Shown in pieces: positions 47,347 through 56,720 of a stretch of DNA of 64,000 bases. Source of the stretch: Halomonas sp. M20 (GTDB lineage: Bacteria; Pseudomonadota; Gammaproteobacteria; Pseudomonadales; Halomonadaceae). Numbering within the stretch: position 1 is the stretch's first letter; every line of letters begins with the position of its first letter. The notes below the pieces were generated by a model. The model was not told the DNA's origin and ran no database searches. It saw nothing but the letters and a program-made list of their open reading frames with translations. The stretch is from positions 930,001-994,000 of the forward strand of contig NZ_JACNMQ010000001.1 in assembly GCF_020622265.1 (NCBI RefSeq). The letters run 5' to 3'. The position numbers and the translations under genes were made by a program.

Positions 47347-47799
47347 TCATGCCCGAGAGGCAACGCTTCCCAGCCCGCCCATGCGCGATTGTCCGTCCGG
47401 CCCATAAAGTGCCTGCCCGGCCGCATTTCTGAGAAAGTCGAGAATACGCTGATTTTGATTCAGCCGTGCGCCTATCAACAATCCGTTGAACTGGTTGAGT
47501 TGCTTTGCCTGCAAGGCTCGCTGACGAAACTTCAGCCACGTATCCAGGCAGTTCGCATCCGTCGCAGCAGTTTCAGCCCCTTGACGGCCTTCGCCATAGC
47601 CCAGTTTGCGTTGGGCGACTAGGCGCTGGGCTTCAAGCCGCTCAAGTTGTTGAATCAGTGCCTGCTTGCGCCGGGCCTGTTCGGATAGCTGCTTGCCATC
47701 TACCTGTGCAAAGGAGAGGCTCTCTCGCTCTGCCTCCAGCAGCTCAATGAAATCGTCGAGATGCTTGTGCTGACGAGCGATGTGTTGCGCCAGACTCAT
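47347..47799 (-). CDS. flgN: Flagellar export chaperone FlgN
   Basis: A 150-residue helical protein acting as the export chaperone for the hook-filament junction proteins FlgK and FlgL. The pattern of long amphipathic helices (LAQHIARQHKHLDDFIELLEAERES, then GARLNQNQRILDFLRNA near the C-terminus) is the FlgN family layout. Position directly after flgM confirms the call. Confidence 0.88.
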   Translation of the reverse strand: MSLAQHIARQHKHLDDFIELLEAERESLSFAQVDGKQLSEQARRKQALIQQLERLEAQRLVAQRKLGYGEGRQGAETAATDANCLDTWLKFRQRALQAKQLNQFNGLLIGARLNQNQRILDFLRNAAGQALYGPDGQSRMGGLGSVASRA

Positions 47800-47823
47800 G
47801 CGAAAGGCCCTCTGTGAAATACG

Positions 47824-48108
47824 TTATTCAGAACGTCCGAGTAGATCGCGAACGCTGTCGATCAAGCCATCGGCGATGCGCTCCGAGCGGATCTCCAGGC
47901 GTCCTTCGCTGATCGCCTGACGGATTTCCGCAACCCGGGCGGCATCGACATCATGGCTCGCGTCATTGACGCCGCTGTTCAAATGCGACACCGATGCCTT
48001 CGATGGGGCAGCTGCCTGACCGGCATCGTTCTTTTGCTGGGGAGCAGTCTTCTTGGCGCCATCTTGTTGTTGAATGGAGTGTAAAGGCTGATTGCTATCG
48101 ATTTTCAT
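47824..48108 (-). CDS. flgM: Anti-sigma-28 factor FlgM
   Basis: A 94-residue protein that holds FliA inactive until it is exported through the completed hook. The N-terminal half is polar and disordered (Gln/Asn/Ala-rich); the C-terminal sigma-binding half shows DAARVAEIRQAISEGRLEIRSERIADGLIDSV. A sigma-28 promoter lies 34 bp upstream, giving the expected autoregulatory loop. Confidence 0.93.
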   Translation of the reverse strand: MKIDSNQPLHSIQQQDGAKKTAPQQKNDAGQAAAPSKASVSHLNSGVNDASHDVDAARVAEIRQAISEGRLEIRSERIADGLIDSVRDLLGRSE

Positions 48109-48141
48109 GGAGTCATCCTTATGAGAGTGCGCTTTCCCAAT

Positions 48142-48168
48142 CTATCGACCATCCTACGCACAACTTTA
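48142..48168 (-). promoter_or_regulatory. Sigma-28 (FliA) promoter of flgM-flgN
   Basis: On the minus strand TAAAGTTG, 11-bp spacer, GTCGATAG matches the FliA consensus TAAAGTTT-N11-GCCGATAA with three mismatches. It is in the flgA-flgM gap. Confidence 0.8.
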
Positions 48169-48220
48169 AGGCGCAGTAGCAAAGAGTGTGAATTTCTTTT
48201 CTAAGACCATAAGTTAATCG

Positions 48221-48928
48221 CTAAAACACGACTTCAAGACGCCCATGTCCCGTTACAATTGCCTTTAGTTGACCGCCATCCGCAATATTCAAACGCACCG
48301 CATCCCCCAGGCTGCCGTTGTCCAGTGCTTTCGCCTCTCGCCGCACGCTGAAGCCATTGCCTTTGGCAATCACCGTCACCCGACTGCCCCGGTTGACCAG
48401 CCTCTGCTTGCGCAGATGATGGGACTGTAAAAGCGCTCCCGTTCGTAACGGACGCGTTGCGCTCATCCCCAAGGCCTCACTGAGCTCAAGCAGTGCATGG
48501 CGTGGTAACTTTTCCAAGCGCCCCTCGACAAGCTCCACATCGCCTGCACCGATCGTTGCTCCCGCCTCGATATCCCGGGCCACTATCACATGGTCCACCA
48601 GCACCGAGACGTCCGCCTGCAAATAGCGGGTTTGACCGCTTTCACAGCGAATTCCTACCGAAACACGGCCATACAGGCGTTGTTCGGGGTTGGTCAGAAA
48701 GGGCTCCGGGTCGTGACAATTGGACAGCCGTGCGCTTCCGGAATGAGGAGTGACCTTTATATCCCGTCCAAGATCTTGAGCCTCCCATTCAAGAAAGTCC
48801 CTCACGCGCTGTTCGAGCACGGAGTTGCCGTCTTGCTCTTCAAACGAGATAGCCCCTGCCGCAGTGGCAAGCAGGATGGAACACCAGCACAGCAACGATC
48901 CTAGCGTCTTCAGAGTCGATTCGAACAT
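48221..48928 (-). CDS. flgA: Flagellar P-ring assembly chaperone FlgA
   Basis: A periplasmic chaperone for FlgI polymerisation, about 235 residues. A signal peptide (LGSLLCWCSILLATAAGAI) starts the protein, followed by a SAF-type domain (VIVARDIEAGATIGAGDVELVEGRL) and C-terminal beta domain (LVNRGSRVTVIAKGNGFSVRREAKAL). AGGAGAACG directly before ATG 48928 decides the start; the frame is open to 49105. It is divergent from flgB. Confidence 0.93.
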   Translation of the reverse strand: MFESTLKTLGSLLCWCSILLATAAGAISFEEQDGNSVLEQRVRDFLEWEAQDLGRDIKVTPHSGSARLSNCHDPEPFLTNPEQRLYGRVSVGIRCESGQTRYLQADVSVLVDHVIVARDIEAGATIGAGDVELVEGRLEKLPRHALLELSEALGMSATRPLRTGALLQSHHLRKQRLVNRGSRVTVIAKGNGFSVRREAKALDNGSLGDAVRLNIADGGQLKAIVTGHGRLEVVF

Positions 48929-49155
48929 CGTTCTCCTGGTGCGCGTTGGGTCCAAATTGGAATGTCGCAGGGGCTGCATGGTGGTCCTCCCATGATCGAA
49001 TGCTGCCGATTCTAGGAGAGTGCGCAAAAACTCATGCGCGGAAATGATAGGCAAATCGTGGTTTGTTTTTTCCTTTGGGCGGACGGTCGGGCGTCTATTC
49101 TCCACCCTGAATCTTTCCCCATCGATTTCCTATTGAGCACCAAGGGGCCTTGACG

Positions 49156-49569
49156 ATGTTGGATAAACTCGATGGCGCGTTACGCTTTCACCAGGAAGCC
49201 CTCAACCTGCGCGCCGAAAGACAGAAAGTGTTGGCCAGCAATATCGCCAATGCGGATACGCCCAATTATAAGGCGCGGGACATGGATTTCTCCGGCGAGC
49301 TCTCGCGGGTGATGAAGCAAGGCCGCGCCGACGGTAAAGGCCTGACGCTGGACACCACGTCAAGCCGCCATATTCCCGCACAAGGGCCGGCATCGGCAGG
49401 GCGCGATTTGCTCTATCGCGTGCCCGATCAGCCGAGCCTTGACGGCAATACCGTGGACATGGATCGGGAGCGTTCGCAGTTTGCCGACAATACGGTGCGC
49501 TATCAAGCGAGCCTGACCTTCATGAACCGTAAGATCCAGGGCCTGAAGTCGGCCATGCAACCGGAGTAA
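49156..49569 (+). CDS. flgB: Flagellar rod protein FlgB
   Basis: Proximal rod subunit, 137 residues. It carries the rod/hook family N-terminal signature [20 protein letters not shown] near residue 28 and the C-terminal heptad region [22 protein letters not shown] at 49156 with AAGGGG eight bases upstream is preferred over TTG at 49150. First gene of the rightward rod-hook operon. I saw no convincing sigma-54 promoter in the 227-bp flgA-flgB gap. Confidence 0.95.
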   Translation: MLDKLDGALRFHQEALNLRAERQKVLASNIANADTPNYKARDMDFSGELSRVMKQGRADGKGLTLDTTSSRHIPAQGPASAGRDLLYRVPDQPSLDGNTVDMDRERSQFADNTVRYQASLTFMNRKIQGLKSAMQPE

Positions 49570-49575
49570 CGCTCG

Positions 49576-49983
49576 ATGTCAATGTTCAGTGTGTTCGATA
49601 TTTCCGGCTCCGCCATGAGCGCCCAGGCCCAGCGTATGAACGTCACCGCCAGCAACATGGCGAACGCGGACAGCGTGGCCGGCCCGGATGGTCAAGCCTA
49701 TCGCGCCAAGCAGGTCATGTTCGAAACCCAGTCCCAGGCGGGAAACGGCGTGGGCGGGGTACGCGTCACCAGTATCGTTGATGATCCATCGCCAATGCGC
49801 GTGGAGTATCGCCCCGAGCATCCCCTGGCCGATGAAGATGGCTATGTGACGATGCCCAACGTGGAGCCGGTCAACGAGATGGTCAACATGATCGCCGCCT
49901 CGCGTTCCTACCAGGCCAATGTCGAGGTCATGAACACCAGCAAGACGCTGATGCTCAAGACCTTGACGTTGGGTGAAAACTGA
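49576..49983 (+). CDS. flgC: Flagellar rod protein FlgC
   Basis: Proximal rod subunit, 135 residues. MNVTASNMANADSVAGPDGQ near residue 21 and the C-terminal VNEMVNMIAASRSYQANVEV are diagnostic for FlgC. It follows flgB by 6 bp. Confidence 0.96.
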   Translation: MSMFSVFDISGSAMSAQAQRMNVTASNMANADSVAGPDGQAYRAKQVMFETQSQAGNGVGGVRVTSIVDDPSPMRVEYRPEHPLADEDGYVTMPNVEPVNEMVNMIAASRSYQANVEVMNTSKTLMLKTLTLGEN

Positions 49984-50007
49984 TCAAACGCCTTCAAGAG
50001 ATAACCC

Positions 50008-50706
50008 ATGGCCAATACGATCGATAGCAATGTTCTGAATTCAATGAATCCTGCCGCGGCGGCCAAGCCGGCCCAGGGCAGTACTCAGGAGTTGAGCGAC
50101 AGCTTCATGACGCTGCTAGTGACCCAGCTCAAGAATCAGGACCCCTTGAAGCCGATGGAAAACGCCGAGATGACCTCGCAGCTGGCGCAGATCAACACGG
50201 TAAACGGCATTCAGGATCTCAACAAGACGCTTGAAGGTATTACCGGCCAGATCGATGCGGGCCAGGCTCTGCAGGCAACTGCATTGATCGGTCAGGGCGT
50301 GCTGGTGCCAGGCAATCAGATACTCTCCGGCGGCGAGGGGGAGGGCGAGACGATTGCAACCACGCCTTTCGGTGTCGAGCTGGCGAGTTCTGCGGATAAG
50401 GTCACCATCAATGTCACCAACAGCAATGGTGAAGTCGTGCGGCAGTATTTGCCGGAGAAGGTCGGGGCACTGGATAAGGGCGTTCATTCGTTTTCCTGGG
50501 ATGGCAAGCTGCCGGATGGGACTGTGGCGCCACCTGGAGCCTATCGCTTCACTATCGAGGCAACCCAAGGGGATGAGCCGGTCAATGTGACGTCCCTCAA
50601 CTATGCCTTGGTAGGCGGTGTAATCAAGTCGGACGGTGGGGCGCGTCTGGATCTGGGCGCCAAGATGGACTCCGCAAGCCTCGATGACGTACGTCAAATT
50701 CTCTGA
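50008..50706 (+). CDS. flgD: Hook capping scaffold protein FlgD
   Basis: The cap that directs hook subunit assembly, 232 residues. The conserved N-terminal SFMTLLVTQLKNQDPLKPME is near residue 32, TSQLAQINTVNGI follows, and the C-terminal FlgD Ig-like/Tudor domain includes HSFSWDGKLPDGTVAPPGAY. It follows flgC by 24 bp. Confidence 0.95.
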   Translation: MANTIDSNVLNSMNPAAAAKPAQGSTQELSDSFMTLLVTQLKNQDPLKPMENAEMTSQLAQINTVNGIQDLNKTLEGITGQIDAGQALQATALIGQGVLVPGNQILSGGEGEGETIATTPFGVELASSADKVTINVTNSNGEVVRQYLPEKVGALDKGVHSFSWDGKLPDGTVAPPGAYRFTIEATQGDEPVNVTSLNYALVGGVIKSDGGARLDLGAKMDSASLDDVRQIL

Positions 50707-50803
50707 AGAACCGTTTTTCAGCACTTATTCGAAGGATTCGATTCGCCTTAAAGGCCTCATCATAAAAAAGAACGCATAACCAAATACGCGCAGGAGTATC
50801 ACA

Positions 50804-52030
50804 ATGGGTTTTTCACAAGCACTAAGCGGTCTAAGCGCCGCTTCGACCAATCTGGACGTGGTCGGTAACAACATTGCCAACTCGCAAACCGTGGGCTTCA
50901 AAAGCTCTGGCGTACAGTTTGCCGACGTCTATGCCGGTGCCAAGGTGGGTCTGGGTACGCGGGTTTCCGCGGTATTGCAGGACTTCAGCAACGGCACCCT
51001 GGAAAGCACCAACCGCAATCTGGATCTGGCGATCAGCGGCGGCGGCTTCTTCCGCATGTCCCAGAACGATCAGGTGGTCTACTCCCGCAACGGTCAGATG
51101 ACCATGACCGCGGACGGCTATCTGCAGAATGCCCAGGGTGCACGACTGACGGGCTTCCCGGCAGGCGCGGGTGCCGGGGCGGAGCCTGTGGAGCTGCAGG
51201 TGCCTTCCGAAGCCCTGGCGGCCAATGCAACTACCGGTATCAAGGCCGAATTCAAACTCGACTCCAATGAGGCGAGCATCGATCGTGGTACTACCACCTT
51301 CGACCAGACCAACAGGGATACCTATTCCTACGCCAATAGTGCCACGGTCTACGACTCTCAGGGCAACAGTCACAATGTGACCATGTACTTTACCAAGACC
51401 GCTGACAATCAATGGGAAGTGCGCCAATCCATTGATGGCAAGATGGCTCCCGGTGATCCTGACGAAGATGGTACAGCTCAATTCACAGTAGGTCAGCCTA
51501 AGCCGCTAACGTTTGATACCAAGGGGCAGCTTACTTCTGGCATGCCGCTGAATTTCAATTTCGGTGACTTAGGTAACGGTACAGACCCGCTATCCGTGGA
51601 TTTCAATCTGACTGGTACCACCCAGAATGGCGGCGAGTTCTCCCTGAGCTCCCTGACCCAGGATGGCTACGCTGCGGGTAACCTGGTGGGTATCGCCATT
51701 AACTCCGATGGCAGCATCATGGGCAACTACTCCAACGAGCAGTCCCAGAACCTGGGCACCATCAGCCTGGCCAATTTCCGCAACCCGGAAGGCTTGAAGC
51801 CGGTGGGTGACAACGCTTGGGCGGAAACCGGCGAATCGGGTCAGGCGCTCGTAGGCCAGGCCGGTGTCGGCATGCTGGGCAGCATCGAATCCGGCGTGGT
51901 GGAAACCTCCAACGTCGATCTGACCCGGGAGCTGGTGGATCTGATCGTCGCCCAGCGCACCTTCCAGGCCAACACCAACTCGGTTCGGACTCAGTCCGAG
52001 GTACTCGAAAGTGTCGTGAACCTGCGTTGA
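50804..52030 (+). CDS. flgE: Flagellar hook protein FlgE
   Basis: The hook subunit, 408 residues (close to E. coli 402). Starts MGFSQALSGLSAASTNLDVVGNNIANSQTVGFKSS and ends VDLTRELVDLIVAQRTFQANTNS, the paired terminal coiled-coil segments of hook proteins. The variable outer domain is acidic. A 97-bp gap after flgD holds a GCCTTAAAGGC dyad but no recognisable promoter. Confidence 0.96.
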   Translation: MGFSQALSGLSAASTNLDVVGNNIANSQTVGFKSSGVQFADVYAGAKVGLGTRVSAVLQDFSNGTLESTNRNLDLAISGGGFFRMSQNDQVVYSRNGQMTMTADGYLQNAQGARLTGFPAGAGAGAEPVELQVPSEALAANATTGIKAEFKLDSNEASIDRGTTTFDQTNRDTYSYANSATVYDSQGNSHNVTMYFTKTADNQWEVRQSIDGKMAPGDPDEDGTAQFTVGQPKPLTFDTKGQLTSGMPLNFNFGDLGNGTDPLSVDFNLTGTTQNGGEFSLSSLTQDGYAAGNLVGIAINSDGSIMGNYSNEQSQNLGTISLANFRNPEGLKPVGDNAWAETGESGQALVGQAGVGMLGSIESGVVETSNVDLTRELVDLIVAQRTFQANTNSVRTQSEVLESVVNLR

Positions 52031-52119
52031 TGACAGCACGTCTGCCGAGCGTTGAGTTCGGCAGACACTGACAGCCCCTAACGTGAGTCCACCGAGCCGA
52101 ATCAGGAGAGCCTGACCCC

Positions 52120-52857
52120 ATGGATCGTCTTCTTTATACCGCCATGAGCGGCGCCAAGCAGAGCATGGATCTGCAGGCAGTCATCAACAATAACCTGGCC
52201 AATGTCGCAACACCGGGCTTTCGTGCCGAGTTGCAGGCCCTGCGCTCCGTGCCTGTCCAGGGCGATGGCCTGGCGACCCGTACCGTGGTCGCAGCCACCA
52301 CGCCGGGCAGCGATTTCAGCCATGGTGCGATCAACACCACCGGCCGGGAGCTAGACGTAGCCATCGACGGCGACGGCTGGCTGGCGGTACAGACCGACGA
52401 TGGCGAAGCCTATACCCGCCGTGGCGATCTGCAGATCGATGCCAACGGCGTACTGACCAACATGGGTCGGCCGGTACAGGGCGACGGTGGGCCGATCATC
52501 GTGCCTCTGGGGTCCCAGGTCAGTATCGGCAGCGACGGCACCTTGAGTGCACTGGTTGCCGGCGGCGAGCCCAACACCATGGGCCCGGTTGGACGGATCA
52601 AGCTGGTCAACCCGGAGCGGGGCAGCCTGCTGCGCGGTGAAGATGGGCTCTTTCGTCCCAAGGCAGGTCCCGGCGTGCTGCAGGCGGACGAGAACGTACG
52701 GGTGGTCAGCGGTGCGCTTGAAGGCAGTAACGTCAGTGCCACGGAAACCATGGTGGCGATGATCGACAGCGCCCGACGCTACGACATGCAGATGAAGAAC
52801 ATCGAGAGTGTCGATGAGAACGCTCAGCGGGCCAATAGTCTGTTGTCAGCAAATTAA
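52120..52857 (+). CDS. flgF: Flagellar rod protein FlgF
   Basis: Proximal rod subunit, 245 residues. It starts MDRLLYTAMSGAKQSMDLQAVINNNLANVATPGF and ends VSATETMVAMIDSARRYDMQMK. ELDVAIDGDGWLAVQTDDG is the central FlgF block. AGGAGAG precedes the ATG. Gap of 31 bp to flgG. Confidence 0.95.
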   Translation: MDRLLYTAMSGAKQSMDLQAVINNNLANVATPGFRAELQALRSVPVQGDGLATRTVVAATTPGSDFSHGAINTTGRELDVAIDGDGWLAVQTDDGEAYTRRGDLQIDANGVLTNMGRPVQGDGGPIIVPLGSQVSIGSDGTLSALVAGGEPNTMGPVGRIKLVNPERGSLLRGEDGLFRPKAGPGVLQADENVRVVSGALEGSNVSATETMVAMIDSARRYDMQMKNIESVDENAQRANSLLSAN

Positions 52858-52888
52858 CGCTTCGGCACTTTTTGTGAGGAATTGAAAC

Positions 52889-53671
52889 ATGATCAGATCT
52901 CTTTGGACGGCCAAGACCGGTCTCGAGTCCCAGCAGCTGCAGATGGACGTCATCGCTAACAACCTGGCCAACGTCAGCACCAACGGCTTCAAGCGCTCTC
53001 GGGCGGTCTTCGAAGATCTGCTGTATCAGAACATGCGCCAGCCTGGCGCCCAGGCTACGGTGCAGGACAATCTGCCCTCGGGCCTGCAGATCGGTAGCGG
53101 TGTGCGTCCGGTCGCCACGGAGCGACTGCATACTCAGGGTGGACTGGAAAACACCCAGAACTCCAAGGATCTGGCCATCAGCGGCAAGGGCTTCTTCCAG
53201 GTTCTGCGCCCGGATGGCACGACTGCCTATACCCGAGATGGCAGTTTTCAGGTCAACCAAAACGGTCAGATGGTCACCGCCGGCGGCTACCCCGTGGAAC
53301 CCGCGGTATTCATTCCCGAAAACGCCTTGTCAGTGTCGATCAGTCAAGACGGTATCGTGTCCGTGACCCAGCCGGGCACTTCCGAGTCCAATCAGGTCGG
53401 TCAGCTATTGCTCTCCACCTTCACCAACCCGACCGGGCTCGATAGCATCGGCGAGAATCTCTATCTCGAAACCAACGCCTCCGGCCCGCGCAATGACAGC
53501 GTACCCGGGCTCAACGGTGCCGGCACGCTCTATCAAGGCTATGTCGAGACCTCCAACGTCAACGTGGTGGAAGAGATGGTCAGCATGATCCAGACCCAGC
53601 GCGCCTACGAGATCAACAGCAAGGCCGTGCAGACCTCCGACGAAATGCTGGCCCGCCTGAGCCAGATGTGA
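52889..53671 (+). CDS. flgG: Flagellar distal rod protein FlgG
   Basis: The distal rod subunit, 260 residues, the invariant family length. It begins [20 protein letters not shown] and has [22 protein letters not shown] and the C-terminal [26 protein letters not shown] precedes the ATG. Its stop codon abuts flgH. Confidence 0.97.
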   Translation: MIRSLWTAKTGLESQQLQMDVIANNLANVSTNGFKRSRAVFEDLLYQNMRQPGAQATVQDNLPSGLQIGSGVRPVATERLHTQGGLENTQNSKDLAISGKGFFQVLRPDGTTAYTRDGSFQVNQNGQMVTAGGYPVEPAVFIPENALSVSISQDGIVSVTQPGTSESNQVGQLLLSTFTNPTGLDSIGENLYLETNASGPRNDSVPGLNGAGTLYQGYVETSNVNVVEEMVSMIQTQRAYEINSKAVQTSDEMLARLSQM

Positions 53672-53682
53672 GACTAGAGCCC

Positions 53683-54396
53683 ATGAGCACCAAGCACCCC
53701 ATGAAAACGCGACCCTCTTCTTTCGTTGGCCAGGCGCTGCGCGTGTTGCTGGTGCTCGGGATTTTATTGGTCATGGCAGGCTGCGCCCAGGTTCCGCGGG
53801 CCTCCGTGGTGGGCGAACAGGAAAAGCTCGTCCTGGTCGAGCCGCCGCCGGTGGTGGCCAACGGTTCCATCTTTCAGCCGGATCTGGGTTATCAGCCGCT
53901 GTTCGAGGATCGTCGTCCGCGCATGATCGGCGACATCCTGACCATCGTGCTGGACGAAGAGGTCAGCGCCAGCAAGAACTCATCCGCCAATGCCGGCCGG
54001 GACGGTTCCGCAAGTCTTGAACTGACGCAGCTACCCGAGAAGCTGGACAAACTCCTCGAATATGGCTTCGACGTTTCCGGGAGCAATGATTTCTCCGGTA
54101 GCGGGGGCGCCAGAGCCACCAATTCCTTTACCGGCACCATTACCGTGACGGTGCTGGATGTTCTTTATAACGGCAACCTGCGGGTGCGCGGTGAAAAGCA
54201 GATCGCCATCAATCAGGGCACTGAATTCATTCGCTTCTCCGGGGTGGTCAACCCGCGCACCATCAGCGGCCAGAACACGGTGCCATCGACCCAGGTGGCG
54301 GATGCACGCATCGAGTATGTCGGCGATGGTTATATCAACGAGGCGCAGACCATGGGTTGGCTGCAGCGCTTCTTCCTCAACGTATCGCCTTTCTGA
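53683..54396 (+). CDS. flgH: Flagellar L-ring lipoprotein FlgH
   Basis: Outer-membrane L-ring subunit, about 237 residues. The signal peptide ends in the lipobox VMAGC, making the Cys the lipidated N-terminus. [28 protein letters not shown] and the C-terminal [19 protein letters not shown] are family-conserved. ATG at 53683 is chosen; a GTG at 53668 overlapping the flgG stop and an ATG at 53701 remain possible as no strong ribosome site decides it. Confidence 0.93.
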   Translation: MSTKHPMKTRPSSFVGQALRVLLVLGILLVMAGCAQVPRASVVGEQEKLVLVEPPPVVANGSIFQPDLGYQPLFEDRRPRMIGDILTIVLDEEVSASKNSSANAGRDGSASLELTQLPEKLDKLLEYGFDVSGSNDFSGSGGARATNSFTGTITVTVLDVLYNGNLRVRGEKQIAINQGTEFIRFSGVVNPRTISGQNTVPSTQVADARIEYVGDGYINEAQTMGWLQRFFLNVSPF

Positions 54397-54421
54397 TCGG
54401 CGACACCTGAAATACAGGTCG

Positions 54422-55555
54422 ATGAACATGATTCAACGCCACGGTTACCGCGCTTTCATCCTGCATTCGCTGCTCGCATTGCTGTTGGCGTTGTTCGTTG
54501 CTCAAACGGCTCAGGCCGAGCGCCTGCGGGACCTGGCCTCTTTTGTCGGTGTGCGAGACAACGCCCTGGTAGGCTACGGCCTCGTGGTGGGGCTCGACGG
54601 TAGCGGCGACCAGACCACCCAGGCACCGTTCACCACCCAAAGTCTGACCAACCTGCTTTCCCAGCTCGGTATCACCGTGCCGCCGGGCACCAACATGCAG
54701 CTCAAGAACATTGCGGCGGTGATGGTCACCGCCGAACTGCCGCCATTCTCGCGTCAGGGACAGAAAATCGATGTGGTGGTCTCTTCCGTCGCCAACTCGC
54801 GCAGCCTGCGCGGCGGCACCTTGTTGCTATCTCCTCTCAAGGGCGCGGATGGACGTATCTATGCCATGGCCCAGGGCAATGTGCTGGTGGGCGGTGTCGG
54901 TGCCGAGGCCGGCGGCAGTAGCGTACAGATCAATCATCAGGCCGCAGGACGTATCACCAACGGGGCCACGGTAGAGATGGAAGTGCCTCTGGTACTTGGC
55001 GCGGATGGCATTCTCGATCTACAGCTCGACACCTTCGATTTCGATACCGCCCAGCGGGCCGTTACCGCGATCAATAGTGAATTTGGCGCTCCGGTGGCTG
55101 CCGCTCTGGATGGCCGGGTCATTCGCCTGAATGCGCCCATCAACAGCAACGATCAGGTGCGTTTCATGGCCCGGGTGCAGAACGTGGATCTGGCCTTGGG
55201 TGAAGGACCGGCGAAAGTCATCATCAATTCCCGTACCGGTTCAGTGGTGCTGACAAGTGCGGTGACTCTGAACCGGGCTGCAGTGGCCCATGGCAATCTG
55301 TCGATTACCATCGACTCCAACCCTCAGGTCAGCCAGCCCAATCCCTTTGGCGGTGGCAACACCGTGGTGGTGCCCAATGCGGATATCAGCGTCGCTCAGG
55401 AAGGGGGCGCCCTGCAGATGTTGGAGACCAGCGCCGATCTGGCGGAAGTGGTCCGTGCCCTCAACGCCCTGGGTGCCACGCCCCAGGATCTGATGTCGAT
55501 CCTGCAGGCGCTGCAGGCGGCGGGCTCGCTTCGCGCTGAATTGGAGATCATCTGA
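54422..55555 (+). CDS. flgI: Flagellar P-ring protein FlgI
   Basis: Periplasmic P-ring subunit, 377 residues. Signal peptide [16 protein letters not shown], then [20 protein letters not shown] and the conserved [19 protein letters not shown]. Two candidate starts, ATG 54422 and ATG 54428; the AGG at 54416 is better spaced for the second. The stop shares one base with the flgJ start (TGATG), indicating coupling. Confidence 0.95.
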   Translation: MNMIQRHGYRAFILHSLLALLLALFVAQTAQAERLRDLASFVGVRDNALVGYGLVVGLDGSGDQTTQAPFTTQSLTNLLSQLGITVPPGTNMQLKNIAAVMVTAELPPFSRQGQKIDVVVSSVANSRSLRGGTLLLSPLKGADGRIYAMAQGNVLVGGVGAEAGGSSVQINHQAAGRITNGATVEMEVPLVLGADGILDLQLDTFDFDTAQRAVTAINSEFGAPVAAALDGRVIRLNAPINSNDQVRFMARVQNVDLALGEGPAKVIINSRTGSVVLTSAVTLNRAAVAHGNLSITIDSNPQVSQPNPFGGGNTVVVPNADISVAQEGGALQMLETSADLAEVVRALNALGATPQDLMSILQALQAAGSLRAELEII

Positions 55556-56631
55556 TGAGTGCCGGCGATATCAGTAGTCAATTCGCGCTTGACCTACAGG
55601 GGCTGCAGCGGCTCAAGCATACCGCCAGCCGCGCACCCGGCGAGGGCCTCAAGGCCGCGGCGGAGCAGTTCGAGTCGGTCTTCCTGCAGATGATGATCAA
55701 GAGCATGCGAGAAGCGATTCCTGAGTCCGGTCTCATGGACAGTCAGCAGTCGCGCTTTTATACCGAAATGCTCGATAAGCAGTGGGCTCAGCATCTGTCC
55801 GGGCAGGGCGTCGGCCTTGCAGAGCAGTTGATCGACCAGCTCGAAGGGCGCGGGTTGGTGCCGAAGGCCGCCAGTGCCAGCGAAAACCTGATCGCCGGTA
55901 TCCCTCGGGGTACGCCGCGATTGCTGCATGATGGTTTGAATAGCGGGCTGAATAGCGGATCGACGGGCGCGCCTGGTAGCGATCCCGTGGGTGCAACGGA
56001 TAAAACGACCAGTGCGGCCTCCGCCAATGGGCCGGTGAAGCTGGCGGATGAGCTGGATCTCAGGCTCCGGAATCCAGCGCTTACGCCACCCGCCGGGCCT
56101 GATGCCGAGCCAGTGCGTGAGCGCCCGGATCATGTGGCCCAGTTCCTGAATAAACTCGAAGGCCCAGCGGAGCGGGCCAGTCGCACTACCGGCGTGCCCG
56201 CCAAGCTCATTCTGGCTCAGGCGGCGCTGGAGACTGGCTGGGGTCGACATGAGATTCCAACCGCCAGTGGCGGTAATAGCCACAACCTGTTCGGCATCAA
56301 GGCCGGCAGCCGCTGGCAGGGTGAAACCACCAATATCACCACAACGGAATACAGAAACAATCGTCCGGTACAGCAGGTCGATCGTTTCCGCGTCTATGAC
56401 TCTTTCGAAGATGCCTTCACCGATTACGCTCGGCTGATAGGCGACAACCCGCGCTACAGCGCGGTAGTCACCGCACCGGACGCGTCGTCAGCGGCCAAGG
56501 CGCTTCAGAACGGCGGGTACGCGACCGATCCGGCCTACGCCGACAAGCTGATCGCAGTGATGGACAGCTTTGGAACATCGGGTCCGATCGCCACGGCGAA
56601 GGCCGATGCTCAGTCGGTGAGTGGATTCTGA
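55555..56631 (+). CDS. flgJ: Peptidoglycan hydrolase FlgJ
   Basis: Rod-cap and muramidase fusion, 358 residues. The N-terminal rod-binding domain (about 1-100) has GLKAAAEQFESVFLQMMIKSMR, then a Gly/Ser/Pro-rich linker of about 80 residues, then the glucosaminidase/muramidase domain from about 195: PAKLILAQAALETGWGRHE with the catalytic Glu, and NLFGIKAGSRW. The linker makes it longer than E. coli FlgJ (313). It opens the periplasmic wall for the rod. Confidence 0.95.
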   Translation: MSAGDISSQFALDLQGLQRLKHTASRAPGEGLKAAAEQFESVFLQMMIKSMREAIPESGLMDSQQSRFYTEMLDKQWAQHLSGQGVGLAEQLIDQLEGRGLVPKAASASENLIAGIPRGTPRLLHDGLNSGLNSGSTGAPGSDPVGATDKTTSAASANGPVKLADELDLRLRNPALTPPAGPDAEPVRERPDHVAQFLNKLEGPAERASRTTGVPAKLILAQAALETGWGRHEIPTASGGNSHNLFGIKAGSRWQGETTNITTTEYRNNRPVQQVDRFRVYDSFEDAFTDYARLIGDNPRYSAVVTAPDASSAAKALQNGGYATDPAYADKLIAVMDSFGTSGPIATAKADAQSVSGF

Positions 56632-56663
56632 GAAAAAACAAGAAGGGAAGCTGCATCCGAGGC

Positions 56664-56690
56664 TCAAGTTGAGACGACTCCGGCCGATAA
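56664..56690 (+). promoter_or_regulatory. Sigma-28 (FliA) promoter of flgK-flgL
   Basis: TCAAGTTG, 11-bp spacer, and a perfect -10 GCCGATAA. It lies 30 bp before the flgK start, giving late-class expression of the hook-filament junction genes. Confidence 0.88.
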
Positions 56691-56720
56691 CCTTGATAAT
56701 CGCTAACTCGGAACGGACCA

